NCBI GenBank assembly: GCA_964437215.1
Contig: CAYTFZ010000003.1
Span: 1 to 64,000 of the forward strand
Source of the DNA: JAAYAN01 sp964437215
GTDB lineage: Bacteria; Bacteroidota; Ignavibacteria; Ignavibacteriales; Melioribacteraceae
Length of the DNA stretch: 64,000 nucleotides
Direction: 5' to 3'
In this document: in pieces, positions 51,442 through 60,753 of the stretch
How positions within the stretch are numbered: position 1 is the first letter of the stretch
Layout: each line of letters opens with the position of its first letter
Translations under genes and position numbers: made by a program
Notes under the pieces: generated by a model
The model's input: the letters and a program-made list of their open reading frames with translations, nothing else
What the model was told of the DNA's origin: nothing
The model's database searches: none

Positions 51442-52785
51442 ATGAAGTTGAAATGGCTATTTCCATTTGGAATACTCTTGGCTATTGGTATTTTAGGATT
51501 ATTTTACAACCCTGTATCAGAAGCATCAAAAACCGAATCGTTACCAATTGTACCTGGTGATGTTGCTTGGATGATAACTGCTTCCGGCTTAGTTCTTTTA
51601 ATGACTCCAGGTCTTTCATTTTTCTATGGAGGAATGGTTAGGATGAAAAATGTTATTTCTACAATGTTGCAAAGTTTCATTTCGCTCGGGGTAATAAGTG
51701 TTCTATGGGTATTTATCGGTTTTAGTCTTGCATTTGGAGACAGTTTTGGTGGATTCATCGGAAATCCTTTTACATATTTTATGTTTAAGAATGTCGGGCT
51801 TCATACTGATCCTATTTTATCTCCAACAATTCCATTAGCATTATTTGCTTTATTTCAGCTGAAATTTGCAATAATAACACCTGCTTTAATTACCGGTTCT
51901 TTTGCTGAAAGGATAAGATTTTCTGGTTACTTATTATTTATTTGTCTTTTTGCAATATTTATTTATTCACCTATAGCTCATTGGACTTGGCATCCAGATG
52001 GATTTTTAAGGAAAATGGGTGTTTTGGATTTTGCTGGAGGTACTGTTGTTCATATGTCGGCAGGATTAGCAGCTTTAGCAGGAGCAATTGTTTTAGGACA
52101 AAGACGTGATCATTCTAAAAAAATAATGCACAAACCTGCTAATATACCTTTTGTTATGCTTGGAACAGGTATGTTATGGTTTGGATGGTTTGGTTTTAAC
52201 GGGGGTTCTGCTTTAGCAGCAAATGAAACAGCTGTTCAAGCATTTCTAACAACAAACACAGCTTCAGCAGCAGCGATGCTCGCTTGGATTTTTATTGATG
52301 CAATAAAAGGATTAAAAGTATCTGCCCTAGGAGCGTGTATTGGAGCAGTAGTTGGTCTTGTTGCAATTACTCCTGCCGCTGGATTTGTAACAGTTGGACA
52401 GAGTATTTTTATTGGAATTGCTGCAAGTGCCTTAAGCAATTATATGGTTCATTTAAAAGCTAAAACACAGGTTGATGATACATTAGATGTCTTTCCCTGC
52501 CATGGCATAGGCGGAATGTTTGGCATGGTGGCAACAGGAGTATTTGCTGCAAATGTTGGATTAATTTACGGTGATACAACAACATTTTTGAATCATTTAC
52601 TTGCTTTATTAATTGTTACAGTATATGCCTTTGCAGGTTCTTATTTGTTATTTAAAATAACCGATATGATAATTCCGATTAGAGTAACTGAAAATCAAGA
52701 AATAATTGGACTTGATATTAGCCAACATGGTGAAAGCACATATTATCCAGAAGAATTTAAATTAACAGAAATGCCTGTAAAATAA
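51442..52785 (+). CDS. amtB: Ammonium transporter
   Basis: A 447-residue Amt channel. An N-terminal signal-like hydrophobic segment (LFPFGILLAIGILGLF) is followed by the Amt core: DVAWMITASGLVLLMTPGLS, FAERIRFSGYLLF, DFAGGTVVHMSAGLAALAGA with the first pore His, WFGWFGFNGGSALAANETA, and DVFPCHGIGGMFGMVATG with the second. AAAGGAG lies six bases before ATG 51442. No glnB/glnK gene adjoins it, so PII control of this channel would depend on a gene outside the window. Confidence 0.96.
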   Translation: MKLKWLFPFGILLAIGILGLFYNPVSEASKTESLPIVPGDVAWMITASGLVLLMTPGLSFFYGGMVRMKNVISTMLQSFISLGVISVLWVFIGFSLAFGDSFGGFIGNPFTYFMFKNVGLHTDPILSPTIPLALFALFQLKFAIITPALITGSFAERIRFSGYLLFICLFAIFIYSPIAHWTWHPDGFLRKMGVLDFAGGTVVHMSAGLAALAGAIVLGQRRDHSKKIMHKPANIPFVMLGTGMLWFGWFGFNGGSALAANETAVQAFLTTNTASAAAMLAWIFIDAIKGLKVSALGACIGAVVGLVAITPAAGFVTVGQSIFIGIAASALSNYMVHLKAKTQVDDTLDVFPCHGIGGMFGMVATGVFAANVGLIYGDTTTFLNHLLALLIVTVYAFAGSYLLFKITDMIIPIRVTENQEIIGLDISQHGESTYYPEEFKLTEMPVK

Positions 52786-52795
52786 GAATAATTCA

Positions 52796-52824
52796 TGGCT
52801 CAGATATGTTTTTTATCTGAGCCA
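52796..52824. terminator. Bidirectional hairpin between amtB and purE
   Basis: A perfect 11-bp stem TGGCTCAGATA/TATCTGAGCCA around loop TGTTTTT, between the convergent stops of amtB (52785) and purE (52830). The following sequence is AT-rich but lacks a long T run, so efficiency is uncertain. Confidence 0.75.
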
Positions 52825-52829
52825 AATAA

Positions 52830-53318
52830 TTAATATTTCACTTTATCGTTTTTTTTCATCGACTCTTCAGCCATTTTAACTTTATAAGCTTTTAGTTTTT
52901 CATTTATTTCTTTATTTGATAAAGCTAAAATCTGAACTGCAAGCAAAGCTGCATTTTTTGCTCCGTCAATTGAAACAGTTGCCACAGGGACACCGGGAGG
53001 CATTTGAACAATTGATAAAAGTGAATCCATTCCGTTAAGTGAATTTGAATTTATCGGGACACCAATAACGGGTAAAGTTGTTTGTCCGGCTGTAACTCCC
53101 GGAAGATGGGCTGCTCCTCCGGCGGCTGCAATTATAACTTTTAATCCGCGATTTTCTGCAGTTTTTGCATATTCCGCATGCTGTTCGGGTGTACGGTGCG
53201 CCGAAAGGATTTTTACTTCAAACGGAATAGAAAATTCCTTAAATATATCTATCGACTTTTGCATCGTATTTAAATCACTGTCACTACCCATAATAATGCC
53301 AACAACAGCTTTACTCAT
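52830..53318 (-). CDS. purE: N5-carboxyaminoimidazole ribonucleotide mutase
   Basis: A 162-residue class I PurE of de novo purine synthesis. GIIMGSDSDLNTMQKSIDIF, EVKILSAHRTPEQHAEYA, AAAGGAAHLPGVTAGQTTLP and VIGVPINSNSLNGMDSLLSI are the conserved blocks. I start at ATG 53318 (MSKAVVG), with GGAGAAA just upstream; an ATG four codons earlier would consume that site. The purK partner is not nearby. Confidence 0.96.
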   Translation of the reverse strand: MSKAVVGIIMGSDSDLNTMQKSIDIFKEFSIPFEVKILSAHRTPEQHAEYAKTAENRGLKVIIAAAGGAAHLPGVTAGQTTLPVIGVPINSNSLNGMDSLLSIVQMPPGVPVATVSIDGAKNAALLAVQILALSNKEINEKLKAYKVKMAEESMKKNDKVKY

Positions 53319-53410
53319 ACATTTCTCCATAATTGTTAAAATTTAGAAACAAAAGTAATAATACAAATTTATTTTGTCTATAAATTTCGCTCCAATTAAT
53401 AATTTCTTTA

Positions 53411-54055
53411 TTAACGCCTGTTTAAAGAAGATGCACCTGAACAGTTATATTTTATATTTGAAGGATCTCCGTAATAATTAATTGTTGATGCGCCTGAAAT
53501 ATCGGCAGATAAACTGCTGCTTGCATTTATATCAGCCCGGCTTGCTCCGCTTATATTCGCATTAACATTTTTAGCATAAAAATTAACAGCATCAATTTTG
53601 GAAGCTCCCGAAACAAATATATTAAATTCATCAGTTTTACCAGATAAACTAATATTACTTGCTCCGCTTAATTTAATATCAAGCTTCCCTTTTTCTATAT
53701 TTTTTAAGCTTACTTTACAAGCGCCCGAAATATCCACCTTTTTTAAATCACTTACAGTAATAAATACTTTTAATTCTTCTTGAGGTGAAATTCTTTCATT
53801 TGTATCTATAAATAAAGTGTTGTTCCTGACCTTTGTTACAATGTAAGGAATAAGATTATCTTCAGCTTCAATAATTAAAGTATTCGAATTATCTTGAACA
53901 GCTTCAACTTCAAAACTGCCGCTTACGTTAATCTCGTTGAAATATTCTGTTTCTCTCTGAACACTTCTTACATTGCCCGAACCTTTTATTCCTACCACAT
54001 CACAAGAAGTAATTAGTATTAACATTACTGAAAAAAAGATTAAATATTGTTTCAT
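53411..54055 (-). CDS. Head GIN domain (DUF2807) lipoprotein
   Basis: A 214-residue putative lipoprotein; the signal MKQYLIFFSVMLILITSC ends in a lipobox-like Cys at residue 18. The mature part is a right-handed-beta-helix-like GIN domain: FNEINVSGSFEVEAVQDNSN at the start and repeated ISGA/SGAS turns (DISGACKVSL, KLSGASNISL, VSGASKID, ISGASRAD, ISGASTIN, CSGASSLN) spaced about 20-25 residues. This fold is frequent in Bacteroidota-group genomes and has no clear role. It stands alone, divergent from the AAA gene. Confidence 0.88.
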   Translation of the reverse strand: MKQYLIFFSVMLILITSCDVVGIKGSGNVRSVQRETEYFNEINVSGSFEVEAVQDNSNTLIIEAEDNLIPYIVTKVRNNTLFIDTNERISPQEELKVFITVSDLKKVDISGACKVSLKNIEKGKLDIKLSGASNISLSGKTDEFNIFVSGASKIDAVNFYAKNVNANISGASRADINASSSLSADISGASTINYYGDPSNIKYNCSGASSLNRR

Positions 54056-54171
54056 TTCTTTATTCCTTACTGATTTTTTATGTAAGACGTGAATATGGTT
54101 ATTTTTGTTTCATTCAAAATATTTTTTTTAAAACCGATTATTCATTATGATTTTAATAAATCCGGTAAATT

Positions 54172-57100
54172 GTGAGCACAATTGAATACAGAGAAAGGTT
54201 ATCCGAGGCATTACAATCACTTCAGAAAAATGATTTTAAAACTGCTGATAAACTTTTTGAGAAACTTAATTATAATTTCCCCGAAAACGAAGAAATTCTT
54301 ATCTATTATGCATGTGCAATTTTAGGCAATGGCGATCCTGTTAAAGCTTATGAATTTGCGAATACAGCTGTTGAATTAAGACCCGATCTGATTTATTTAC
54401 GCAAATTACGCGGTCAGATTTTTATAAAATTAGGACTTAACGAAGCCGCTGCGAAGGATCTTGATTTATACAGAATAAATATAATCAGCGAATATAAAAT
54501 ATGTTGTCTGAATATTATAAGATCGCTTGCCGATTCAGGAAATCTTGAAAAGGCGAAGGAAGAATGCGATACTCTCCTATTATCTTATAATTGGGATGAA
54601 CTGAAAAGAATAAAAGATTATTTAATTATAGCCCGCAATGTTGATAACTATAATATGAAGGATATTATTGAAAAAGCTGAAATATCATTTAATAATGGAG
54701 AATTGTGGTTTTCGAAAATCATCTCTTTATCTTATTTAAGAAAAAAAAATATAGAAGACGTTATACGGATAAAGATGATAAAACTGCATCTTTTAACGCT
54801 TTTAAATCAATATCAATATAAACCTGCTAAAAAACTGGCTGATGAATTTTTCCATCTTATTAAAAATAACACGGAATTATTAACTATTGTTGATCAAATA
54901 AACAGTCGTCTCGGGAAAATTATGGATCGTGATAATAACTTTATTCCCGAAACCAAGAGTAACACAATTCCTGTTGTAAACGGGGAAAATACTTTTTTCC
55001 CGAATACAACTCTTCAGGTAATTTCTGCTAAGTTTTTTAATGTTAGCGAAAATAACAAGCAGAATAACCGTGTTTATTATAAACAGTTTAGTGCATCAGA
55101 TATAAAATTTATCGGTGTGGAGCTGATTTTTAAAAATCATTTCTTCAATAAGAAGAAAATGAATTACAAGGGGTTTGCAATTTGGTATCTTAATGATTTT
55201 GAAATTGGCAGAAGCTACTTTAAGATGAATATCAACGAAAACTGGGATTCGGTTATTTATGTTCAAACCTGGGGCTCCGACGAACATTTTTATTGGGAAA
55301 AAGGTGCTGGGAAGGTTGAAATTTATATTGATGATTTCAAGGTAAGCGAATCACTTTTTCGAATTGATGAACAAAAAGAATATCTATTGCCTTTAAAAGA
55401 AAAAATTCAGCAAAAATCTGTTCAGGAAAATAAAGTCTCCGAAATTACAATAGTCGAATCCGAAAAAGAAAATCTTCAAAAATTATTAGCTGAACTGAAT
55501 AATTTTGTGGGACTAAAAAATATTAAAAATTCTATAAAAGAATTTATCGACTATCTCGAGTTTCTTAAAGAAAGAAAAAAGCTCGGCTTAAAAGTTCAGG
55601 ACGGAATTTCGCTTAATTCCATATTTTTAGGAAATCCCGGAACAGGAAAAACAACAGTAGCCAGATTGATGGCAAAAATCTTTTATTCGATGGGACTGCT
55701 TAAAGAGAATAAGCTTGTTGAAGTCGACAGAGCCGCTTTAGTCGGTCAGTATATCGGCGAAACTGCGCAAAAAACGGACAAAATAATTTCCGATGCAATC
55801 GGCGGTGTGTTATTTATTGATGAAGCTTATTCCCTAATTAATAAAAACAACAGTCAGGATTTTGGACGCGAAGCAATTGATATTCTGCTTAAAAGAATGG
55901 AAGACAAAAAAGGTGAATTTGCAGTAATTGTTGCAGGCTATCCCGAAGAAATGCAAAATTTTCTTGATTCAAATCCAGGTTTGAAATCGAGATTTTCGCA
56001 TACATTCGAGTTCGAAGATTACTCGCCTTCCGAAATGATTAATATTATTCAAAAGCTTGCAGAATATGAAGATTATTTTATTACAGATGGCGCAAATATA
56101 TTGTTGAAAAAAGAGTTAACCGGGCTTTACAGAAATCGCGATAAAACTTTTGGAAACGCAAGACTTGCACGAAAAATATTTGATGAGTTAAAATTAAATG
56201 TGAGCAAAAGATTTCTTAATTCTTCCGAGAATAAAAAAGATAAAGATTTGCTTTCACATATTCTTGCCGAAGATGTTTCTGATATTTTAAGATTAAATGA
56301 AAGTAAAACTGTAAATATTCCCATAAACGAAGAAGAACTTCAAAAGGTTTTATCCGATATTAATAAACTTACCGGACTGGAAAAAGTAAAGAAAGAAATT
56401 TCGGATATTGTAAAACTTGCTAAATTCTATCAAGAAAGAGGTGAAAATGTTAAAGAAAAATTTTCATCTCATATCCTCTTTTTAGGAAATCCGGGAACGG
56501 GCAAAACCACAGTAGCAAGACTTTTAAGCAGACTTTATTCGGCTTTGGGAGTTTTAGAAAAAGGACATCTTATTGAAACTGACCGCGAAGGACTTGTTGC
56601 AGGGTTTGTTGGACAGACAGCAATTAAAACAAAAAATATTGTTAATAAAGCTTTGGGAGGGACCCTTTTTATTGATGAAGCTTATTCGCTTTCTTCCGGT
56701 AAAAATGATTTTGGATCCGAAGCTGTTGATGTATTGCTGAAAAAAATGGAAGATGACAGGGGTAAATTTATAACCATTGCAGCTGGATATACAAATGAAA
56801 TGAAGTTTTTCATTAACAGTAACCCGGGACTCCAATCGCGTTTCAATAAAATATTTTATTTTGACGATTATATTCCGCAGGAACTTTTTACAATTGCCAA
56901 GGATATTTTCTATTCATTTAAAATGATTCTTGAAAATGAAGCGGCTGATGTGCTTATAAAATATTTTGAATTTCTTTATAATAAACGTGATGAAAATTTT
57001 GGAAATGCCCGTATTGTCAGGAATATCTGCGAAGAAATAAAACAAAACACTTTACTTCGTGAAGCAGAAAGCGAAAACAGAGAATCGAAAAAAGAACTTA

Positions 57101-57984
57101 CAATTCGCAAAGAAGATATTACTCCTTTATATTCCGGTGAGGTTTCTATCGCTTCAGTTAACGTTAATAATGAAGAAATAGATAACATTATTAAGGAAAT
57201 AAAGCAGCTCCCAGGGTTAAATAATGTTAAACGAGGCATAGATAAACTCATTTCAGGTTTACAAATTTCTGAAATGCGAAAACAGAAAGGTTTTCCGGTA
57301 TTAAATAAGAATTATAATTGTTTTTTTGCAGGAAAAAGAGGCACTGGAAAATATACTATTGCAGGTTATATTGCAAAAATTTATAAGATATTTAAAATTA
57401 TTCCTTACGACGAAATAATAAAAATTGAAAAATCCGATATATATGTTGAAAACAATTTATTAAATACCGAGAAATTGGAATCACTCTTAAATCTTTCTTC
57501 AGGAAAGATATTGTATTTCCCTCAAATATCCGGATTTCTTTCACTATCTGATAATTTATTGAATGAATTATTTCGTAAAATATTTAACTCTATTGAAATT
57601 AATAATTTAAGAAACATTTTAATTATTTCTGACAAACAAAATTGTATAACCGAGTTAAATAAAAGGCTGCCTGATTACACACACTATTTCCCAAACTATT
57701 TTACTTTTCAAGATTATTCTCCGCGGGAATTGATTGAAATTACTGCCTTTATTGCATTAGAAAATGGTTATACATTTGATGAAGGGAGTCTTCAGCAGCT
57801 CTTCGAAAATTATACTATGCTTTATAACCATCGCGACGACAATTTTCCAAACGCTTATATTGTACAAAATATGTTAAGCAAAGCTATTACCAATCAGGAA
57901 GAGAGAATTGCAGCTAATATTAACGATAGATATCACGAGTTAAACCTTATTTTGATTGATGATATACCTAAATTAACTGAATAA
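54172..57984 (+). CDS. Large protein with TPR-like helices and three CbxX/CfxQ-type AAA modules (third degenerate)
   Basis: A 1270-residue protein starting at GTG 54172. Residues 1-245 are helical with TPR-like periodicity. Residues about 275-400 form a beta-rich domain of unknown type (FAIWYLNDFEIGRSYFKMNI). Three tandem CbxX/CfxQ-like modules follow, about 283 residues apart. Module 1 has Walker A GNPGTGKT (487-494), Walker B LFIDEAYSL and arginine R607. Module 2 has GNPGTGKT (772-779), the same Walker B and R890. Module 3 has GKRGTGKY (1054-1061), LYFPQIS in place of the Walker B acids, and His1171 at the arginine position. This suggests a remodelling ATPase with one non-catalytic module. 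The partner is unknown; EccA and Rubisco-activase CbbX are distant relatives. Confidence 0.9.
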   Translation: MSTIEYRERLSEALQSLQKNDFKTADKLFEKLNYNFPENEEILIYYACAILGNGDPVKAYEFANTAVELRPDLIYLRKLRGQIFIKLGLNEAAAKDLDLYRINIISEYKICCLNIIRSLADSGNLEKAKEECDTLLLSYNWDELKRIKDYLIIARNVDNYNMKDIIEKAEISFNNGELWFSKIISLSYLRKKNIEDVIRIKMIKLHLLTLLNQYQYKPAKKLADEFFHLIKNNTELLTIVDQINSRLGKIMDRDNNFIPETKSNTIPVVNGENTFFPNTTLQVISAKFFNVSENNKQNNRVYYKQFSASDIKFIGVELIFKNHFFNKKKMNYKGFAIWYLNDFEIGRSYFKMNINENWDSVIYVQTWGSDEHFYWEKGAGKVEIYIDDFKVSESLFRIDEQKEYLLPLKEKIQQKSVQENKVSEITIVESEKENLQKLLAELNNFVGLKNIKNSIKEFIDYLEFLKERKKLGLKVQDGISLNSIFLGNPGTGKTTVARLMAKIFYSMGLLKENKLVEVDRAALVGQYIGETAQKTDKIISDAIGGVLFIDEAYSLINKNNSQDFGREAIDILLKRMEDKKGEFAVIVAGYPEEMQNFLDSNPGLKSRFSHTFEFEDYSPSEMINIIQKLAEYEDYFITDGANILLKKELTGLYRNRDKTFGNARLARKIFDELKLNVSKRFLNSSENKKDKDLLSHILAEDVSDILRLNESKTVNIPINEEELQKVLSDINKLTGLEKVKKEISDIVKLAKFYQERGENVKEKFSSHILFLGNPGTGKTTVARLLSRLYSALGVLEKGHLIETDREGLVAGFVGQTAIKTKNIVNKALGGTLFIDEAYSLSSGKNDFGSEAVDVLLKKMEDDRGKFITIAAGYTNEMKFFINSNPGLQSRFNKIFYFDDYIPQELFTIAKDIFYSFKMILENEAADVLIKYFEFLYNKRDENFGNARIVRNICEEIKQNTLLREAESENRESKKELTIRKEDITPLYSGEVSIASVNVNNEEIDNIIKEIKQLPGLNNVKRGIDKLISGLQISEMRKQKGFPVLNKNYNCFFAGKRGTGKYTIAGYIAKIYKIFKIIPYDEIIKIEKSDIYVENNLLNTEKLESLLNLSSGKILYFPQISGFLSLSDNLLNELFRKIFNSIEINNLRNILIISDKQNCITELNKRLPDYTHYFPNYFTFQDYSPRELIEITAFIALENGYTFDEGSLQQLFENYTMLYNHRDDNFPNAYIVQNMLSKAITNQEERIAANINDRYHELNLILIDDIPKLTE

Positions 57985-58095
57985 ATATTGTCCTTTAGGA
58001 TTTATCGTCGGGTTTATATCTTAACAAATGTTAAATAGTTATTGGTATGACTTGATATTTGTAAATATTTAACGATAATTAGCTATTAGTTTTTT

Positions 58096-58109
58096 ACTTC
58101 TTAAGAAGT
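58096..58109. promoter_or_regulatory. 14-bp perfect palindrome upstream of the small coiled-coil gene
   Basis: ACTTCTTAAGAAGT lies 18 bp upstream of the -35 box at 58128, within reach for an operator or activator site. No regulator is identified. Confidence 0.4.
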
Positions 58110-58127
58110 GATACCTTTGTTTTTATA

Positions 58128-58156
58128 TTGACATTTTTGTTGTAATATGTTATCAA
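58128..58156 (+). promoter_or_regulatory. Candidate sigma-70 promoter for the small coiled-coil gene
   Basis: A perfect TTGACA (58128-58133), a 17-bp spacer and TATCAA (58151-58156). Transcription would begin about 30 bp before ATG 58194, leaving a short leader with AGAGGAG. Confidence 0.6.
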
Positions 58157-58193
58157 TGAGTGTGATTTAAAACACAATAAAGAGGAGTTGGAT

Positions 58194-58463
58194 ATGCTGA
58201 ATAATTTTTCGAACAACAAACCGAATTTCGTTCCAAAACACGATATCGATGTTTTCAATCTCGAGGAAAAGTATTTCAGTATGAAAAAAGAAAACGAAAA
58301 ATTCTTTTTCCCTTGGGCATTAGAGAACACAGAACCATATTCTAAAAGTACATTGGAAGAGATTAAAAAACTTGAAACGGAAGAAGAAGATCTTTCCAGA
58401 AAAATAGAATTAGTTAGAAAGAAAATTAGTGCATTAAGAAGTACAGTGAACGATTACCAATAA
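58194..58463 (+). CDS. Small coiled-coil protein of unknown function
   Basis: An 89-residue soluble protein from ATG 58194, with AGAGGAG six bases upstream. The N-terminal half is polar and aromatic (FFFPWALENTEPYS). The C-terminal half, from about residue 50, is a charged heptad-like helix (EEIKKLETEEEDLSRKIEL) ending KKISALRSTVNDYQ, typical of a short coiled coil. I do not recognise a family. It has its own promoter-like sequence and lies between the AAA gene and thrC, with no partner gene in tight linkage. Confidence 0.7.
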   Translation: MLNNFSNNKPNFVPKHDIDVFNLEEKYFSMKKENEKFFFPWALENTEPYSKSTLEEIKKLETEEEDLSRKIELVRKKISALRSTVNDYQ

Positions 58464-58520
58464 ACCGAGGCCACGAAGTTTGTTTTTTCATGTTCAGAAT
58501 AATGAGTACTTAATTAGTTA

Positions 58521-59819
58521 TTATTTCTTTTTAGAAAGTAAAAAAGATTTAAGGGAATTATATTGTGTATCCATTTTTATAGATTTTTTCTTATTTTTTA
58601 GATAATCAGCTAATCTTAGCGGCATTTCAATTTTAAAACCAGTATTTAATTCAATTACATCTCCGAATTTTGCCGGATGTGCAGTCTCAAGAATTACACC
58701 GAAATCATCTTGTGTTTTTGCATATTTATTAAATGCTAAGTATCCTACTGCACCATGAGGATCTATCAAATAATTATATTTTTCTTTTAATTCCTTAATT
58801 GCTTGAATTGTTTGGACATCAGAAAATGAAATGGAAAATATATCATCTCGTATAGATTTTAATAGATTTCCATAAATAGAATCAATTCTTGCTAAATTGC
58901 TCGGATTTCCTACATCCATTGCATTGGAATATGTTTTTACAGAAGGACGCGGAATAAACCGACCGCTTTCAATATATTCAGTAAAAACACTATTGGCATT
59001 TGCAGCTGCAATGAACTTTTTAACAGGAAGACCGCTTTTTTTGGCTATTAATCCTGCTGTTAAATTTCCTAAATTCCCTGAAGGCACCGAAAATATAACA
59101 TTTTTATCCCGGGAAATTTGTTTAAATGCTTCAAAATAATAAATGCTCTGTGGAAGAAGTCGTGCTATATTTATTGAATTTGCGGATGATAATGGGATGT
59201 ATTTTCTTAATTCTTGATCTGTAAATGCTTCTTTTACTAATTTCTGGCAATCATCAAAGGTCCCTTCAATTTCCAAAGCTGTTATATTTTTATCTAACGT
59301 TGTAAGCTGCATTTCTTGAATCTTACTTACTTTCTGTGATGGATAAAGAATATATACATTTATTCCTTCAACACCGTAAAATCCATGTGCTACTGCGCTG
59401 CCTGTATCTCCTGAAGTAGCAACCAAAATATTTAATTCCCTGTTTTCCTGCCGGATAAAATGAGACATAGTATTTGCCATAAATCTTGCCCCGAAATCTT
59501 TGAAAGCAAGAGTAGGTCCGTGAAAAAGCTCTAAAATACCCAAGTTATCGGATAATTTAATAACAGGTGCTGGAAATGTAAAAGTACGGCTGATTATCGA
59601 GCTTAAAACATCATCGTTCATATTTTCTGAAACGTATGGTCTCAAAACTTCAAAAGCTATTTCACTAAATGAAAAATTATGTAAATTATCTAAAAAAGAC
59701 TGACTTAACACAGGAATATTTTCCGGAATGAATAAACCGCCGTCCGGAGCCAAACCTTCTAATACGGCAGTCTTAAAATCGGCACATAAATTATTATTTT
59801 TATCACTGTAATATTTCAT
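58521..59819 (-). CDS. thrC: Threonine synthase
   Basis: A 432-residue PLP enzyme converting O-phosphohomoserine to threonine. The PLP lysine is in HGPTLAFKDFGARFMANTM near residue 105; VATSGDTGSAVAHGFYG, YPSQKVSKIQEMQL and VPSGNLGNLTAG are the other family blocks. ATG 59819 is preferred to TTG 59828. It is the last gene of the thrA-asd-thrB-thrC series, starting one base after the thrB stop. Confidence 0.96.
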   Translation of the reverse strand: MKYYSDKNNNLCADFKTAVLEGLAPDGGLFIPENIPVLSQSFLDNLHNFSFSEIAFEVLRPYVSENMNDDVLSSIISRTFTFPAPVIKLSDNLGILELFHGPTLAFKDFGARFMANTMSHFIRQENRELNILVATSGDTGSAVAHGFYGVEGINVYILYPSQKVSKIQEMQLTTLDKNITALEIEGTFDDCQKLVKEAFTDQELRKYIPLSSANSINIARLLPQSIYYFEAFKQISRDKNVIFSVPSGNLGNLTAGLIAKKSGLPVKKFIAAANANSVFTEYIESGRFIPRPSVKTYSNAMDVGNPSNLARIDSIYGNLLKSIRDDIFSISFSDVQTIQAIKELKEKYNYLIDPHGAVGYLAFNKYAKTQDDFGVILETAHPAKFGDVIELNTGFKIEMPLRLADYLKNKKKSIKMDTQYNSLKSFLLSKKK

Positions 59820-59820
59820 A

Positions 59821-60753
59821 TTATTCAACTATCAAAGGACCGTTTTTATTAATTTTGGATACATAAATTTTATTTTCAATGTTTACATTATTACAAGCTT
59901 CTTCCATTGCCGAGGCAACTTTTTCGGCAGTCTCTTTAGAAACCGATAAAGCAAATATTGCAGGACCTGAACCTGAAATATTACAGCCTATTGCTCCTGC
60001 TTCATAAGCTGATTCTTTTATCTGATCGTATCCCGGAATAAGTTTGGATCTGTGAGGTTCGGCAACTTTGTCTTTTATTGATCTTCCAATTAAAGCATAA
60101 TCATTTTGATAAATACCTGAAATTAACCCGCCAACATTTCCCCATTGTGTTATTGCATCTTTTAATTTTACTGTATTGCCTAATAAAGCGCGGGCTTCGC
60201 TTGTTTTTATCTCAATTTGCGGATGAATTACCGTGCAATATAGATCAGGAGGTATAGGCAGTTTAATAATATCTATTGGATCGTATGACCTTATTAAAAT
60301 AAATCCTCCGTAAAGACAAGGAGCAACATTATCTGCGTGGATAGCATTGCTGGCAATTTTTTCACCGTCAAGCGCAAACAACAAAAGTTTATCATTATGC
60401 AATGGATTCCCAAGCAGATAGTTTAATCCATAAACTGCAGAAACCGCACTTGCAGCGCTTGATCCTAATCCACTTCCAAGCCCCATTTTTTTATTAATCT
60501 CCAATTCTAAACCGAAATTAATCGGATAGAATTGAATGTAAGACAGCAAAGCCTTTGTCGCAGTATTTTGCTCAATATCGTAAGGAATTTCTCCGTTGTC
60601 CCCTGTTATCTTCTTAATTTTAATTCCAGGTTCGGCGCTTGTACGCATAATAATTTCTTCACAAGGCTCGTCAAGTGCAAAGCCCATCACATCAAAACCG
60701 CAACCTATGTTCGAAACTGTTGCAGGCGAATAAATTTTAATTTCTCTTTTCAT
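59821..60753 (-). CDS. thrB: Homoserine kinase
   Basis: A 310-residue GHMP kinase phosphorylating homoserine. The opening YSPATVSNIGCGFDVMGFAL, the ATP loop KKMGLGSGLGSSAASAVSAV and the C-terminal GCNISGSGPAIFAL are the three GHMP motifs. Its ATG overlaps the stop of asd (ATGA), and its stop lies directly before thrC, so the pathway genes are coupled. Confidence 0.96.
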   Translation of the reverse strand: MKREIKIYSPATVSNIGCGFDVMGFALDEPCEEIIMRTSAEPGIKIKKITGDNGEIPYDIEQNTATKALLSYIQFYPINFGLELEINKKMGLGSGLGSSAASAVSAVYGLNYLLGNPLHNDKLLLFALDGEKIASNAIHADNVAPCLYGGFILIRSYDPIDIIKLPIPPDLYCTVIHPQIEIKTSEARALLGNTVKLKDAITQWGNVGGLISGIYQNDYALIGRSIKDKVAEPHRSKLIPGYDQIKESAYEAGAIGCNISGSGPAIFALSVSKETAEKVASAMEEACNNVNIENKIYVSKINKNGPLIVE

